Positions 54,788 through 63,863 of a stretch of DNA of 64,000 nt are shown one piece after another. How positions within the stretch are numbered: position 1 is the stretch's first letter; each line of letters begins with the position of its first letter. The stretch is from Pyxidicoccus parkwaysis (lineage in GTDB: Bacteria; Myxococcota; Myxococcia; Myxococcales; Myxococcaceae): the NCBI RefSeq assembly GCF_017301735.1, contig NZ_CP071090.1, positions 868,001 to 932,000 on the forward strand, given 5' to 3'. The notes under the pieces are model-generated. The model was not told the origin of the DNA. It saw nothing but the letters and a program-made list of their open reading frames with translations, and did not search any database. The translations under genes and the position numbers were made by a program.

Positions 54788-55759
54788 ATGCCCCTGCCCA
54801 TGCCCCGCTTCCATGACGCCGCGCGCGCCGGCCAGCTCCAACTGGAGCGCGGCGCAGAGGTCGCCGAGGAGGCCCGCCGCTACGCCGCCGAGCACCGCAT
54901 CCGCCCCGCTCGCGAGGACAAGCTCCGCATCGCCGCCTTCGGCATCGACGTGCAGGTGGCCTTCTGCACCCCTGGCGCCAGCCTCTTCGTCCCCGGCGCC
55001 GTCGAGGACACGCAGCGCGCGCTGCGTTTCCTCTACTCACACCTGGACCGCATCACCGGGCTGGTCTTCTCGCTCGACACCCACCGGGCCTTCCAAATCT
55101 TCCACCCCTCCTGGTGGCGCGACGCGGAGGGGCGGCCTCCCGCGCCGCTGTCTGTGATTACGTCGGCGGATGTGCGTGCGGGGCGCTGGCAGGCCACCCG
55201 GCATCCGGAGGAGAGCCTCGCCTACTGCGAGCGGCTGGAGGCCAGCGGCCGGTATGTGCTCACCATCTGGCCCTACCACGCGCTGCTCGGGGGCCTCAGT
55301 CACGCGCTGGTGCCCGCCGTCTATGAGGCGAGCCTCTTCCACGCCCTCGTGCGCGACACGCCCACCCACTTCGAGCTCAAGGGCGAGCACCCCCTCACGG
55401 AGAACTACTCCGTCCTCTCCCCCGAGGTGACGGAGGTGAAGGGGCAGAAGGTGGGCGAATTCAACACGCGCCTCTTCGAGCACCTCATGTCGTTCGACCG
55501 CGTGTATGTCTTCGGGCAGGCCAAGTCCCACTGTGTCCTGTCCACGCTGCAGGACTTGAGGCAGCACATCGAGCGGACGGACCGCTCGAAGATGGGGCGC
55601 ATCTTCATCCTGGAAGACGCGATGAGCCCCGTGCCCGCGCCCCCGCTGACGCCGCTGCCCCCCGCGCTGGACTTCCCCCGCGTGGCGGACGCCGCCGTCG
55701 AGGACTTCCGCTCGGCCGGCATGCGGGTGGTGAGGACGACGGACCCCCTCGACGGCTGA
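54788..55759 (+). CDS. Isochorismatase-fold nicotinamidase-like hydrolase
   Basis: 323 residues. The cysteine-hydrolase core has FGIDVQVAFCTPG (catalytic Asp), SLDTHRAFQIFHP (metal-ligand His and Asp region) and GQAKSHCVLSTL with the likely nucleophilic Cys. It is longer than PncA (about 210) because of an N-terminal helical stretch and inserts. Position directly after nicotinate phosphoribosyltransferase argues for nicotinamide deamidation in NAD salvage. Another amide substrate is possible because the usual Lys of the triad is not obvious by eye. It is probably cytoplasmic. Confidence 0.85.
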   Translation: MPLPMPRFHDAARAGQLQLERGAEVAEEARRYAAEHRIRPAREDKLRIAAFGIDVQVAFCTPGASLFVPGAVEDTQRALRFLYSHLDRITGLVFSLDTHRAFQIFHPSWWRDAEGRPPAPLSVITSADVRAGRWQATRHPEESLAYCERLEASGRYVLTIWPYHALLGGLSHALVPAVYEASLFHALVRDTPTHFELKGEHPLTENYSVLSPEVTEVKGQKVGEFNTRLFEHLMSFDRVYVFGQAKSHCVLSTLQDLRQHIERTDRSKMGRIFILEDAMSPVPAPPLTPLPPALDFPRVADAAVEDFRSAGMRVVRTTDPLDG

Positions 55760-55866
55760 ACCCCTGTATCCGGCCTCGGGGCTGCGTGGGCGTTGCCGCC
55801 GTGTGGTAGCATTTCACGGTTGGTCCCGGCCCCCGGTGATGCCCCGTCGCCGGCGAAGGGGGAGTC

Positions 55867-58368
55867 ATGTCACGAGCGAATTCGCCTGCGTTCTCCGTGC
55901 AGGTCGGTGCATTCGGCCCCGAGGCCCTCAGTGTGTCCGGAATCTCCGGCACGGAGGGCGTCAGCCGTTTGTACGACTTCCGGGTCGACTTCTTCACGAA
56001 GGACGGCGAGCCACTGACGGTGGCGGACCTGGTGGGCAAGGACGCGCTGCTGACGCTGTCGGTGCGAGACGGCAGCCCGCGCTACGTGCACGGCGTGGTG
56101 CGCGAGGTGGAGTCGCCAGGCCTGAAGACGGGCCGCCGCCGCTACCGCGCCCACGTGGTGCCCAAGCTGTGGCGCCTGTCACAGGTGCACAAGAGTCGCA
56201 TCTTCCAGAACAAGAGCGTGCCGGACATCCTCAAGGCCGTGCTCGGCGAGGGCGGCATCGAGGTGCGGCTGGCGCTCAGCGGCAGCTACGCGGCGCGCGA
56301 GTACTGCGTGCAGTACCGCGAGAGCGACTTCGCCTTCGTCAGCCGGCTGATGGAGTGGGAGGGCATCTTCTACTTCTTCGAGCACACCGACTCCGGCCAC
56401 ACGCTGGTGCTGGGGGACAAGCCCTCCGCGCACGCGCCGCTGACGCAGGGCCAGACGCTGCCCTTGCGCCCGCGCCTGGGCAAGGAGGCGGTGGACGGCG
56501 AGTTCGTCTACGCGCTGGAGGTGGTGCACCGCTTGCGCCCCGGCGCGGTGCACCTGAAGGACTTCGACTTCGAGAAGCCCGCGCTGGACATCTCCGGCAA
56601 GGGCAAGGCGTCCGAGGGCGTGGCGGCGCTCGAAATCTACGACTACCCGGCCGGCTACGTGGCGCCGGGCGTGGGCAAGGCAGCCGCAGGCGTGCGCGCG
56701 GAGGCCGCGGGCATGGGCGGGCGCACGCTGACGGGGGAGGCCATCGCCCCTCGGCTGACGCCCGGCTTCCTGCTGGAGTTGGACGCGCCCGAGGACGGCA
56801 CCTTCGCGGGCGAGTACCTCATCACCGAGGTGGTGCACTCGGGCATGCAGCCGGACGTGTCCGGCGGCAGCGAGTCCCTGCAGGGCCTCTACCGCAACCA
56901 GTTCCACCTCTTGCCCAAGGCGGTGCCCTTCCGGCCGCGCCGGCTGACGCCGCTGCCGCAAATCGCGGGGCCGCAGACGGCCACGGTGACGGGCCCGGCG
57001 GGCGAGGAAATCCACACGGACTCGCACGGCCGCATCAAGGTGCAGTTCCACTGGGACCGCGAGGGCAAGAAGGACGAGAAGTCCTCGTGCTGGGTGCGCG
57101 TGGGCCAGCCGTGGGGCGGACCGGCGTGGGGTGACGTGTGGCTGCCGCGCATCGGCCAGGAGGTCATCATCCGCTTCCTGGAGGGAGACCCGGACCGGCC
57201 GCTGGTGGCGGGCGCCGTGTACAACGGCACCAATACGGTGCCGTATGGGCTGCCGGGCGAGAAGACGAAGTCCACGCGCAAGAGCGCCTCCAGCCTGGGC
57301 AGCAACGGCTTCAACGAGGTGCGCATCGAAGACGCGGCGGGCGAGGAGGAGGTCTTCACCCACGCGCAGAAGGACGAAGAGCTCATCACGGAGAACGACA
57401 AGGACCAGCAGGTGCGCGGGTACGAGGACCTGCTGGTGAAGAAGGACCGCAAGCGCACGGTGGAGGGCAACCAGGAGCTGCGCGTGGGCGGCGAGGACGT
57501 CGGCGTCGTGGAGGGCAACCAGACGCTGCTGGTGCAGGGCAACCGCTCCACGAAGACGACGGAGTCCCATTCCGAGAGAGTGGAGGGCAACCAGGTGATG
57601 ACGGTGGGGGGCAACCTCACCGTGCTGGTGACCAAGGCCAGCTCGGAGGACGTGTTCGCGGCGAAGGCCACCACCATTGGTGGGGCGTACAGCGTCAACG
57701 TGGCGCTGGCCTACAACGAGGCCACCGGCGCCGCGCGCATGATTCAGATTGGCGCCGCGCACACCGAGCACGTGCTGGGCGTCCGGCAGGAGACGGTGGT
57801 CAAGGACAAGACCGTGGACGTGGGCATGGGCTTCGACATCCGCACCAAGGGTCAGCTCACGCTCAACATCGGCAAGGACTGGTCCGAGGAGATGGGCAAG
57901 ACGTCCACCCTCTGGGTGAAGGAGCCCATGAACGGCGTGGCGAAGAAGTTCGAGTTGAAGGCGGACACCTTCAACCTGCTCGTCGGCGGCAACCTCATCC
58001 TGAAGATGGAGAAGTCCGGCGACGTGACGTTCGCCGTGAAGACGCTCACGTTGGACGGCAAGGACGTGAAGGTGAAGGCAGGGAAGAAGGTGAAGATGGA
58101 GGCGGCGGGCTCGCTGAAGAGCGACAAGCGCGACGAGAAGACGCTGGAGCACCTCAAGGACCCGGACCCCCTCAAGGTGGAGTTCACGCTCAAGGACACC
58201 GACGGCAAGCCCATCAAGGACCAGCCCTTCGAACTGCACATGCCGGACGGCACCGTCAAGAAGGGCCGCATCGACGGCAGCGGCAAGGGCGTGGTGGAGA
58301 AGGTTCCCCCCGGTGATTACCGCGTCGTCTTCCCCGAGATGACGGGACGAGTGAACAAGGGCGCCTGA
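55867..58368 (+). CDS. vgrG: T6SS spike protein VgrG with C-terminal Ig-like extension
   Basis: 833 residues. The N-terminal gp27-like part (AFSVQVGAFGPEALSVSGISG to about 380) and gp5-like OB domain (DSHGRIKVQFHWDREGKKDEKSSCWVR split over the domain; GGPAWGDVWLPRIGQEV) are clear. A long beta-helix follows, with repeated VEGNQ and VGGN units (about 510-600). The last ~55 residues (LKDTDGKPIKDQPFELHMPDG) look like a SpaA/transthyretin-type beta sandwich, probably a cargo-docking site. GGGGGAG lies before ATG 55867. The two genes downstream are likely cargo and its partner. Confidence 0.93.
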   Translation: MSRANSPAFSVQVGAFGPEALSVSGISGTEGVSRLYDFRVDFFTKDGEPLTVADLVGKDALLTLSVRDGSPRYVHGVVREVESPGLKTGRRRYRAHVVPKLWRLSQVHKSRIFQNKSVPDILKAVLGEGGIEVRLALSGSYAAREYCVQYRESDFAFVSRLMEWEGIFYFFEHTDSGHTLVLGDKPSAHAPLTQGQTLPLRPRLGKEAVDGEFVYALEVVHRLRPGAVHLKDFDFEKPALDISGKGKASEGVAALEIYDYPAGYVAPGVGKAAAGVRAEAAGMGGRTLTGEAIAPRLTPGFLLELDAPEDGTFAGEYLITEVVHSGMQPDVSGGSESLQGLYRNQFHLLPKAVPFRPRRLTPLPQIAGPQTATVTGPAGEEIHTDSHGRIKVQFHWDREGKKDEKSSCWVRVGQPWGGPAWGDVWLPRIGQEVIIRFLEGDPDRPLVAGAVYNGTNTVPYGLPGEKTKSTRKSASSLGSNGFNEVRIEDAAGEEEVFTHAQKDEELITENDKDQQVRGYEDLLVKKDRKRTVEGNQELRVGGEDVGVVEGNQTLLVQGNRSTKTTESHSERVEGNQVMTVGGNLTVLVTKASSEDVFAAKATTIGGAYSVNVALAYNEATGAARMIQIGAAHTEHVLGVRQETVVKDKTVDVGMGFDIRTKGQLTLNIGKDWSEEMGKTSTLWVKEPMNGVAKKFELKADTFNLLVGGNLILKMEKSGDVTFAVKTLTLDGKDVKVKAGKKVKMEAAGSLKSDKRDEKTLEHLKDPDPLKVEFTLKDTDGKPIKDQPFELHMPDGTVKKGRIDGSGKGVVEKVPPGDYRVVFPEMTGRVNKGA

Positions 58369-58421
58369 AGCTTGCCGCCCGCGCCTGCGCGCGGGCACAC
58401 GCCCCTTCCGACAGGCCATCG

Positions 58422-60449
58422 ATGGAAACGTACATCGTCAAGAACGGGGACTCCCCCGACGCAATCGCGGCGAAGTTCGGATTCAAGGAGTGGAAGCTCA
58501 TCTACGAGCACCCGGACAACGGCGGGCTGCGCGCCACGCGTGGCGCCAACGAGGTGAAGGCGGATGACCGCGTCATCATCCCCGACATGCCGGAGGCCAA
58601 CATCGCGGCCGGCGGCGTGGCGAACCTCATCGCCAACTCCGGCAAGCCCATTGTCCTGCCGCCCGTCCACTTCGACGCGCACATGCACATCATGAGCGGC
58701 AACTGCACGCCCATGCCCGCCATCGTCCAGATGATGGCGGACAAGGGCTTCGGTTGGGCCGTGGGCACGGGCACCAGCCGCACCAAGGTGAACCGGCTGG
58801 GGTGGTGGATTGGCCAGGTGCCGTTCGGCATCGCGCCCACCATCGGTGATTTGTCCCACCGCAACACGCTGCGCATCGGCCAGGAGGCCGTCCGCTCCAA
58901 CAACAGCCTCGTCGAGGACCGCATCGAGGTGATGGCGGACGGGATGGGCGGCGGGCAGACGTACGAAATCCCCGCGCCCCTGCGCAGCTACGCGACGACG
59001 AAGGGGCACTACGACGCGCGCGACTCGTTCCTCGGCATCAGCATCGTCCTCACCATGGACATGGACTACTGCCATCTCGCCGGCTACGACGGCGAGCCCG
59101 TCTACAAGACGGAGGAGTCGGCGGACGGGCCGAAAATCTCCTACCACTGGCGGACGGAGCCCCACTCGCCGGGAGAGGTCATCGCGGCGAACGATGACGA
59201 GGTGCGGCTCCACGAGACGTGGACGCGGCAGGTCCAGTACACGGACCAGGCCATGGCGGAGAACCCCTTCCGCCTGATGCCGATGTTCCACTTCGAGCCT
59301 CGCCGCTACATCAAGAACGGGGACAAGACGGGGCCCTTCAAGAAGGTGGTGACGGCCTCGCAGGCCGGCGCGTACGTGGGCTTCAAGATGTACTCGCCCC
59401 AGGGCTACATGCCCCAGGAGCGCCACGCGCCGGTGAAGGACATCATGAGCTGGTTCTTCTCCGAGTGCGCGTCGAAGGACATCCCCATCATGACCCACTG
59501 CACGCCGTCGGGTTTCTATACCCACGAGCGGCGCTTCTACCTGGAGAACGAGCCGGACAAGGCCATCCGCGAGGACCCCAAGTACTGGCCCTCGGTGGAG
59601 GCCCGCCTCGCCGCGGATGAGAGCATCCGCAAGGCGCGTGAGCGCGTGAAGGAGTTGGAGGACAGCTGGCAGAAGCACATCCCCTTCAAGATGAAGCGGG
59701 CCCGCAAGGACGTGGAGGAGGCGCTCGAGGAGAAGGAGAAGCTCCACAACCCCGGGCGCATGCGCTACTTCTACGAGAACTACGTCCATCCCGAGGCGTG
59801 GCGGCCGGTGCTCAAGGCCAACCCGAAGCTGCGGCTGTGCCTGGCGCACTTCGCCAGCGATGGCAGCTTCTGGAGCTGGCGCAAGGGGCTCACCGTCAAG
59901 ACGGACGGCCAGAAGATTCCGTACGACAAGAGCTGGCTCGTCTCCATCATCGAGCTGTGCAAGGAGTACGAGAACTTCTACACGGACATCTCCTATCTGG
60001 ACCTGATGGAGGACGAGAAGTGGAAGCTGCTTCTCGAAATCTTCAACAAGCATCCGTGGATGTTGAAGAAGGTCATGTTCGGCACGGACTGGTACATGAT
60101 TACCGCCGAGCCGGTGGAGTACGCGGACTGGTACACGCGCAGCATCCGCGGGCTGGAGTTCATCCAGAAGCAGCTGTCCACGCAGGTGAACCTCTTCACG
60201 CAGCTGGCCACCGTGAATCCCACGCGCTTCTACCGGCTGATGGACGTGGCGCCGAAGATGAAGGAGGGGCTCAAGACGCTGCAGGACCGTCAGAAGGCGA
60301 AGGGCCCGGTGGCGGAGCTGATGAAGCAGCAGCTGGAGGACAACTTCACCACGCTGATGCGGCTGAAGTCCCCGCTGGAGCAGATTGACAAGGCCGGAGG
60401 GCTGGCCAGCGGCCCGCTCCTGTTCACCGGCATCTCGAAGTCCAAGTAG
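58422..60449 (+). CDS. LysM-amidohydrolase protein, candidate VgrG cargo effector
   Basis: 675 residues. Residues 1 to about 57 form a LysM-like module (YIVKNGDSPDAIAAKFGF, VIIPDM). The rest is a TIM-barrel metal-dependent hydrolase of the Amidohydro_2 type. DAHMH gives His87 and His89, with His359 (IMTHCTPS), His476 (LAHFASDG) and Asp556 (FGTDW) as further candidate metal ligands. An Arg/Glu-rich helical insert sits near 400-450. It starts 53 bases after vgrG. LysM could bind peptidoglycan or the spike. The substrate is unknown; a role as a T6SS-delivered hydrolase is inferred from position. Confidence 0.8.
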   Translation: METYIVKNGDSPDAIAAKFGFKEWKLIYEHPDNGGLRATRGANEVKADDRVIIPDMPEANIAAGGVANLIANSGKPIVLPPVHFDAHMHIMSGNCTPMPAIVQMMADKGFGWAVGTGTSRTKVNRLGWWIGQVPFGIAPTIGDLSHRNTLRIGQEAVRSNNSLVEDRIEVMADGMGGGQTYEIPAPLRSYATTKGHYDARDSFLGISIVLTMDMDYCHLAGYDGEPVYKTEESADGPKISYHWRTEPHSPGEVIAANDDEVRLHETWTRQVQYTDQAMAENPFRLMPMFHFEPRRYIKNGDKTGPFKKVVTASQAGAYVGFKMYSPQGYMPQERHAPVKDIMSWFFSECASKDIPIMTHCTPSGFYTHERRFYLENEPDKAIREDPKYWPSVEARLAADESIRKARERVKELEDSWQKHIPFKMKRARKDVEEALEEKEKLHNPGRMRYFYENYVHPEAWRPVLKANPKLRLCLAHFASDGSFWSWRKGLTVKTDGQKIPYDKSWLVSIIELCKEYENFYTDISYLDLMEDEKWKLLLEIFNKHPWMLKKVMFGTDWYMITAEPVEYADWYTRSIRGLEFIQKQLSTQVNLFTQLATVNPTRFYRLMDVAPKMKEGLKTLQDRQKAKGPVAELMKQQLEDNFTTLMRLKSPLEQIDKAGGLASGPLLFTGISKSK

Positions 60450-60461
60450 GAGCCGCGAGTC

Positions 60462-61652
60462 ATGGATGAGAGGGGCAAGCCCGGAGGGAAGCAACCGAAC
60501 CCGGCGTCCGGCTCGGGGGACGGCGGTACTCCGCCCCCGCCCAAGGACCCGCTCCTGCTGGGTCCCGGGCTGCCCGGGCCCGCCGCACCGGTGAAGGCGC
60601 ACTTCCCCTTCCCGTGGAACCGCGTGGCCCTGCTCATGCCGGCCCCGGTGCCGGACGCGGTGGCGTGCATCTCCCTGGACGACAAGCTCTGGCTGATTGA
60701 GCTCAAGGGCGAGAAGCCGCGCGCCGTGGAAGTGGACGACGACTACGTGGAGCAGGTGTCCGGCGGCGAGCTGCACGCCATGACGCCGCTGCCGGGACAG
60801 CTGGCGTACCTCCAGACGCGCGGCCTGATTCTCTATGACCTCAAGTGGCAGAAGGCCCAGTCGTGGATTGTGGCCAACAGCCTGGAGGAGGCGGCCGCGC
60901 GCGGCGAGTGGGTGACGCGCGAGCCGATGGTGGTCGCCGTGGAGCTGGAGGACACCAGCCACTACGTCACCGATGACCGCACCGACTACCGGCTGCGCAC
61001 CTTCCGCTTGCAAGGCGAGAAGCGGGTGGCGCTGGGCGCGGTGGAGCTGGGCTCGGTGAAGAACGCGGTGTCGTGGGACGCGGGGGCCGGGCTCGTCGCG
61101 GTGCAGAAGCCGGGCGCCGGGCTGGAGCTGTACGGGCCGGAATTGGGCAAGCCGCTGCCGGAGCATCCGCTGGCGCTGGCGCTGAAGAAGCTGTCGGTGG
61201 ATGGCCTCACCGTGCAGTCACTGCGGCTGCACCCCGCGCGTCCGGTGGCGCTGATGGCGCTGGGCCGGGAGACGCAAGCCCGTGGCCCCGAGGGCCGGGA
61301 GCCCGAGGCGCCCGGCGTCTGGCGCGTGGCCTGGGGCGCGGAGGCCAGCGCTCCGGTGCGGCTCGCGCGCTACGCCACCGGCGAGACGGCGACCATCAAC
61401 GCGCTGTCGCCCGAGGACGACTGGGTTTCGTACACGCTGGAGGACACCACGAAGCGCCAGCTCTACGCGCAGCAGGTGGGCGCCACGCCGGGCAAGCCGC
61501 TGGCGCTCGGGGCGATGCCGGTGTCCGGCGTGGAGCTGCTGTGGACGGGCGGGACGACGTCGCTCGTCATGTACGACGCGGGCAAGGACGCGCTCACCCT
61601 CTGGCGGCTGGAGGGGCAGGGCGGCGCGAAGCCGGCCACTCCCGCGAAGTGA
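60462..61652 (+). CDS. Protein of unknown function, beta-propeller-like, third gene of the vgrG operon
   Basis: 396 residues; family not recognised. A Pro/Gly-rich N-terminal stretch of ~50 residues is followed by repeated strand-turn units with Trp, Tyr and Asp (ISLDDKLWLIELKG, LEDTSHYVTDDRTDYRLRTF, WVSYTLEDTTKRQLYAQQV), compatible with a WD-like or propeller fold. No signal peptide. It lies 12 bases after the amidohydrolase gene and so is co-transcribed with vgrG. It could be an immunity protein, an adaptor or a further effector. The sequence does not decide between them. Confidence 0.75.
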   Translation: MDERGKPGGKQPNPASGSGDGGTPPPPKDPLLLGPGLPGPAAPVKAHFPFPWNRVALLMPAPVPDAVACISLDDKLWLIELKGEKPRAVEVDDDYVEQVSGGELHAMTPLPGQLAYLQTRGLILYDLKWQKAQSWIVANSLEEAAARGEWVTREPMVVAVELEDTSHYVTDDRTDYRLRTFRLQGEKRVALGAVELGSVKNAVSWDAGAGLVAVQKPGAGLELYGPELGKPLPEHPLALALKKLSVDGLTVQSLRLHPARPVALMALGRETQARGPEGREPEAPGVWRVAWGAEASAPVRLARYATGETATINALSPEDDWVSYTLEDTTKRQLYAQQVGATPGKPLALGAMPVSGVELLWTGGTTSLVMYDAGKDALTLWRLEGQGGAKPATPAK

Positions 61653-61656
61653 GCGC

Positions 61657-61672
61657 GGGCCGTTAGCGGCCC
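61657..61672. terminator. Convergent hairpin between the vgrG operon and glycerate kinase gene
   Basis: GGGCCG-TTAG-CGGCCC, a perfect 6-base stem with a tetraloop, lies between the two convergent stop codons and includes the stop of the minus-strand gene. It is short and lacks a T-tract. Confidence 0.4.
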
Positions 61673-62778
61673 TTGAGGCGCGCGGCGCACCACCGCGCCG
61701 CGGCCTCGCAGAGCGTCTTCGAGGCCGAGTCCTCCGGACGGGCCTGGGGGGCCAGCTCCACCACCTCGTGGAAGAGGTCCAGCTCCAGGCCGTCCTCGCG
61801 CTCCACGCGGCCGGCGAAGAGCACCACCGGCGTGCCGTGCTCCCTTGCGAGGCGGGCGAGTCCTCCCGGGCCCTTGCCCAGGGACGTCTGCCTGTCGAAG
61901 CGGCCCTCGCCGGTGAGCACCACGTCCGCCAGCAGCACGCGGCGCTCCAGGCCCAGCGCGCGCGACACCAGCTCGTAGCCGGGCACCAGCCGCGCGCCCG
62001 CCAGCGCCACCAGCCCGAAGCCGAAGCCTCCCGCCGCGCCGGTGCCGGGCCAGCCCGCGGACGCCGCACCCACCACGGACGCGAGGTGCGCCAGCGCCGC
62101 CTCCAGCTCCTCCACCGCCGCCGCGTCCGCGCCCTTCTGCGGCGCGAAGAGGCGCGCGGCGCCGTCCGGCCCCAGCAACGGCGACGTGACGTCCGTGGCG
62201 CCCAGGAGCTCCACCGTGCCCAACCTCGGGTGACGTCCGCTGGCGTCCACGCGGGCGAGGCCGGAGAGCGCCGCGCCTCCGGGCGGCAATGTCTGTCCCT
62301 GCGCGTCCAGGAAGCGGTAGCCCAGCGCGGCCAGTGCGCCCGTGCCGCCGTCGGTGGTGGCGCTGCCGCCCAGCCCGACGATGAGGCGCTCACAGCCCGC
62401 GTCCAGCGCCGCGCGCATCAGCTCGCCCGTGCCGTACGTGGAGGCGCGCCGCGCGTCGAGCGACTCGGGGGTGAGCAGCGACAGGCCGGAGGCGGACGCC
62501 ATCTCCACTACCGCGGTGCGCCCCTCGTCCAGCAGCGCCCAGTGGGCCTCCACGGGCGTGCCCAGCGGGCCCTGCACCACCTGGGTGCGACGCTCACCGC
62601 GCGTGCCGGCCAGCAGCGCGTCCACGGTGCCCGGGCCGCCGTCAGCGAGCGGGGCGATGTCCAGCACCACCTCCGGCGAGGACTCGCGAATGCCCCTGGC
62701 CATCGCCTCCGCGGCCTGGGCGGCCGTGAGCGTGCCCTTGAACTCCTGCGGTGCGACGAGCCAGCGAGGTGAAATCAC
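61663..62778 (-). CDS. glxK: Glycerate kinase
   Basis: 371 residues from GTG 62778, which overlaps the upstream stop (GTGA). It fits the GckA/GlxK family 1: VAPQEFKGTLTAAQAAEAM at the N-terminus, PLADGGPGTVDALL, GLGGSATTDGGTGALAALG and VVLTGEGRFDRQT. It phosphorylates glycerate to a phosphoglycerate with ATP, linking glyoxylate or serine catabolism to glycolysis. Family members are usually 370-380 residues, so this start gives a normal length. Longer frames upstream overlap the lipoprotein gene and are unlikely. Confidence 0.9.
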   Translation of the reverse strand: MISPRWLVAPQEFKGTLTAAQAAEAMARGIRESSPEVVLDIAPLADGGPGTVDALLAGTRGERRTQVVQGPLGTPVEAHWALLDEGRTAVVEMASASGLSLLTPESLDARRASTYGTGELMRAALDAGCERLIVGLGGSATTDGGTGALAALGYRFLDAQGQTLPPGGAALSGLARVDASGRHPRLGTVELLGATDVTSPLLGPDGAARLFAPQKGADAAAVEELEAALAHLASVVGAASAGWPGTGAAGGFGFGLVALAGARLVPGYELVSRALGLERRVLLADVVLTGEGRFDRQTSLGKGPGGLARLAREHGTPVVLFAGRVEREDGLELDLFHEVVELAPQARPEDSASKTLCEAAARWCAARLKGR

Positions 62779-63158
62779 GGGGAGGGCACCGGGTCCTTCC
62801 TGGGAGCGTCCGAAGGCGTCGATGAAGGCTTGGCGGAAGGAGGAGTCGGCCGCACGTCCAGGCCGCCCTCCTGCATGGCGAGGGACTCGCACCGCTCCTC
62901 GAGTCCCGTCTGCACGCAGCGCTCGCTGGCGCCGCACCGGCCGCGGCAGGGCAGGGGCATGCAGTAGCCGGTGACTTCGTCACACGCGGTGCCCACGGGA
63001 CAGTCGGCGTAGCAGCCTCCCGCGGCGCGCTGCGCGGCGGAAGCGCCCACGGCGAGGCTGGTGTTGAGGAGCGCGTTGACGACGGCGCCGTCCGCGCCCC
63101 GACAGCCGGCGAACACCAGCAAGGCGATGAGCCACCGACGCTTCCCTGCCGCCCTCAT
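62775..63158 (-). CDS. Small Cys-rich lipoprotein of unknown function
   Basis: 127 residues from ATG 63158 (GGAGAG upstream); ATG 63179 is also in frame. A lipoprotein signal (RRWLIALLVFAGC) predicts lipid attachment at Cys19. The mature part has a cysteine-rich block (GGCYADCPVGTACDEVTGYC; CRGRCGASERC) like small EGF-like or knottin folds, and a Pro/Ser-rich tail. Such short lipoproteins are common in myxobacterial envelopes. The stop overlaps the glycerate kinase start, but a functional link is not evident. Confidence 0.75.
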   Translation of the reverse strand: MRAAGKRRWLIALLVFAGCRGADGAVVNALLNTSLAVGASAAQRAAGGCYADCPVGTACDEVTGYCMPLPCRGRCGASERCVQTGLEERCESLAMQEGGLDVRPTPPSAKPSSTPSDAPRKDPVPSP

Positions 63159-63288
63159 CGCGCTTCGCTCTCCGGCCATGGATTGGCTGAAGATGTACCA
63201 CTGCGCCGGCCTTCCGGATCCTCGGTTCCGCACGCGAGTGACACGGGTATTCTGGAGTTGCGGTGAAGCCGCGAGTCCAGCCGCGGAG

Positions 63289-63804
63289 TCATTGCGTGGA
63301 CGCCTCCGGGGGCGGGTCGTCGTGGCCCTCTTTGACCCGGGTCTCCGCGTGCCATTCCAGCAGGGGCCTCGGCGACTTCAGGGCCGGGGCCACGCGCTGG
63401 GAGATACGCTCCAGCCGCTCCAGCAGTGCGCCCACCGTCTCGGCGGGCTGGCGCGCGGGGCCGCGGATGCGCTCGCAGAAGAAGGTGCGGCAGCCGAAGG
63501 GCCGGTCCGCGTAGACGCTGCACCGCTTGCCCGTCGCATCCAGGTACGGGCAGCCGCCGTCCTCGCGCGGAGGCGGCAGCGGGCGGCCCCGGGAGAGCAG
63601 CTCCCACTCCGGCTGCCACAGCCAGGGCTGACGGCCGGTGCGCGCGAGCTGGCAGCACTCGCCGCTGGCCGGGCAGGAGAAGGGGGCGTACGCCGCGTCC
63701 GCCTGGCGGTAGACGGCGCGGACCTCCTTCAGTGCACGCTCCCGCTCCCGCGTGCCCCCCGCCGGCGCGTCATCGTCCTGCTCGTCCCAGTCCCTCGTCC
63801 GCAT
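63289..63804 (-). CDS. YkgJ family cysteine-cluster protein
   Basis: 171 residues. It has the zinc/iron-chelating CxxCxxC-like set of the YkgJ (UPF0153) family: SCPASGECCQL, GGCPYLDATGKRCSVYADRP and FGCRTFFCERI. The cysteines probably bind an iron-sulphur cluster or zinc; the biochemical role is not known. It is cytoplasmic, with charged termini. It lies between the small lipoprotein gene and an rRNA methyltransferase gene on the same strand. YkgJ proteins are often near RNA-modification genes, but no coupling is shown here. Confidence 0.82.
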   Translation of the reverse strand: MRTRDWDEQDDDAPAGGTRERERALKEVRAVYRQADAAYAPFSCPASGECCQLARTGRQPWLWQPEWELLSRGRPLPPPREDGGCPYLDATGKRCSVYADRPFGCRTFFCERIRGPARQPAETVGALLERLERISQRVAPALKSPRPLLEWHAETRVKEGHDDPPPEASTQ

Positions 63805-63863
63805 GTCGCCGGTGTTCTCGCACGTCTTCCGGACCGGGGTCGACGTGCCGGGTCAGGTGTCCT

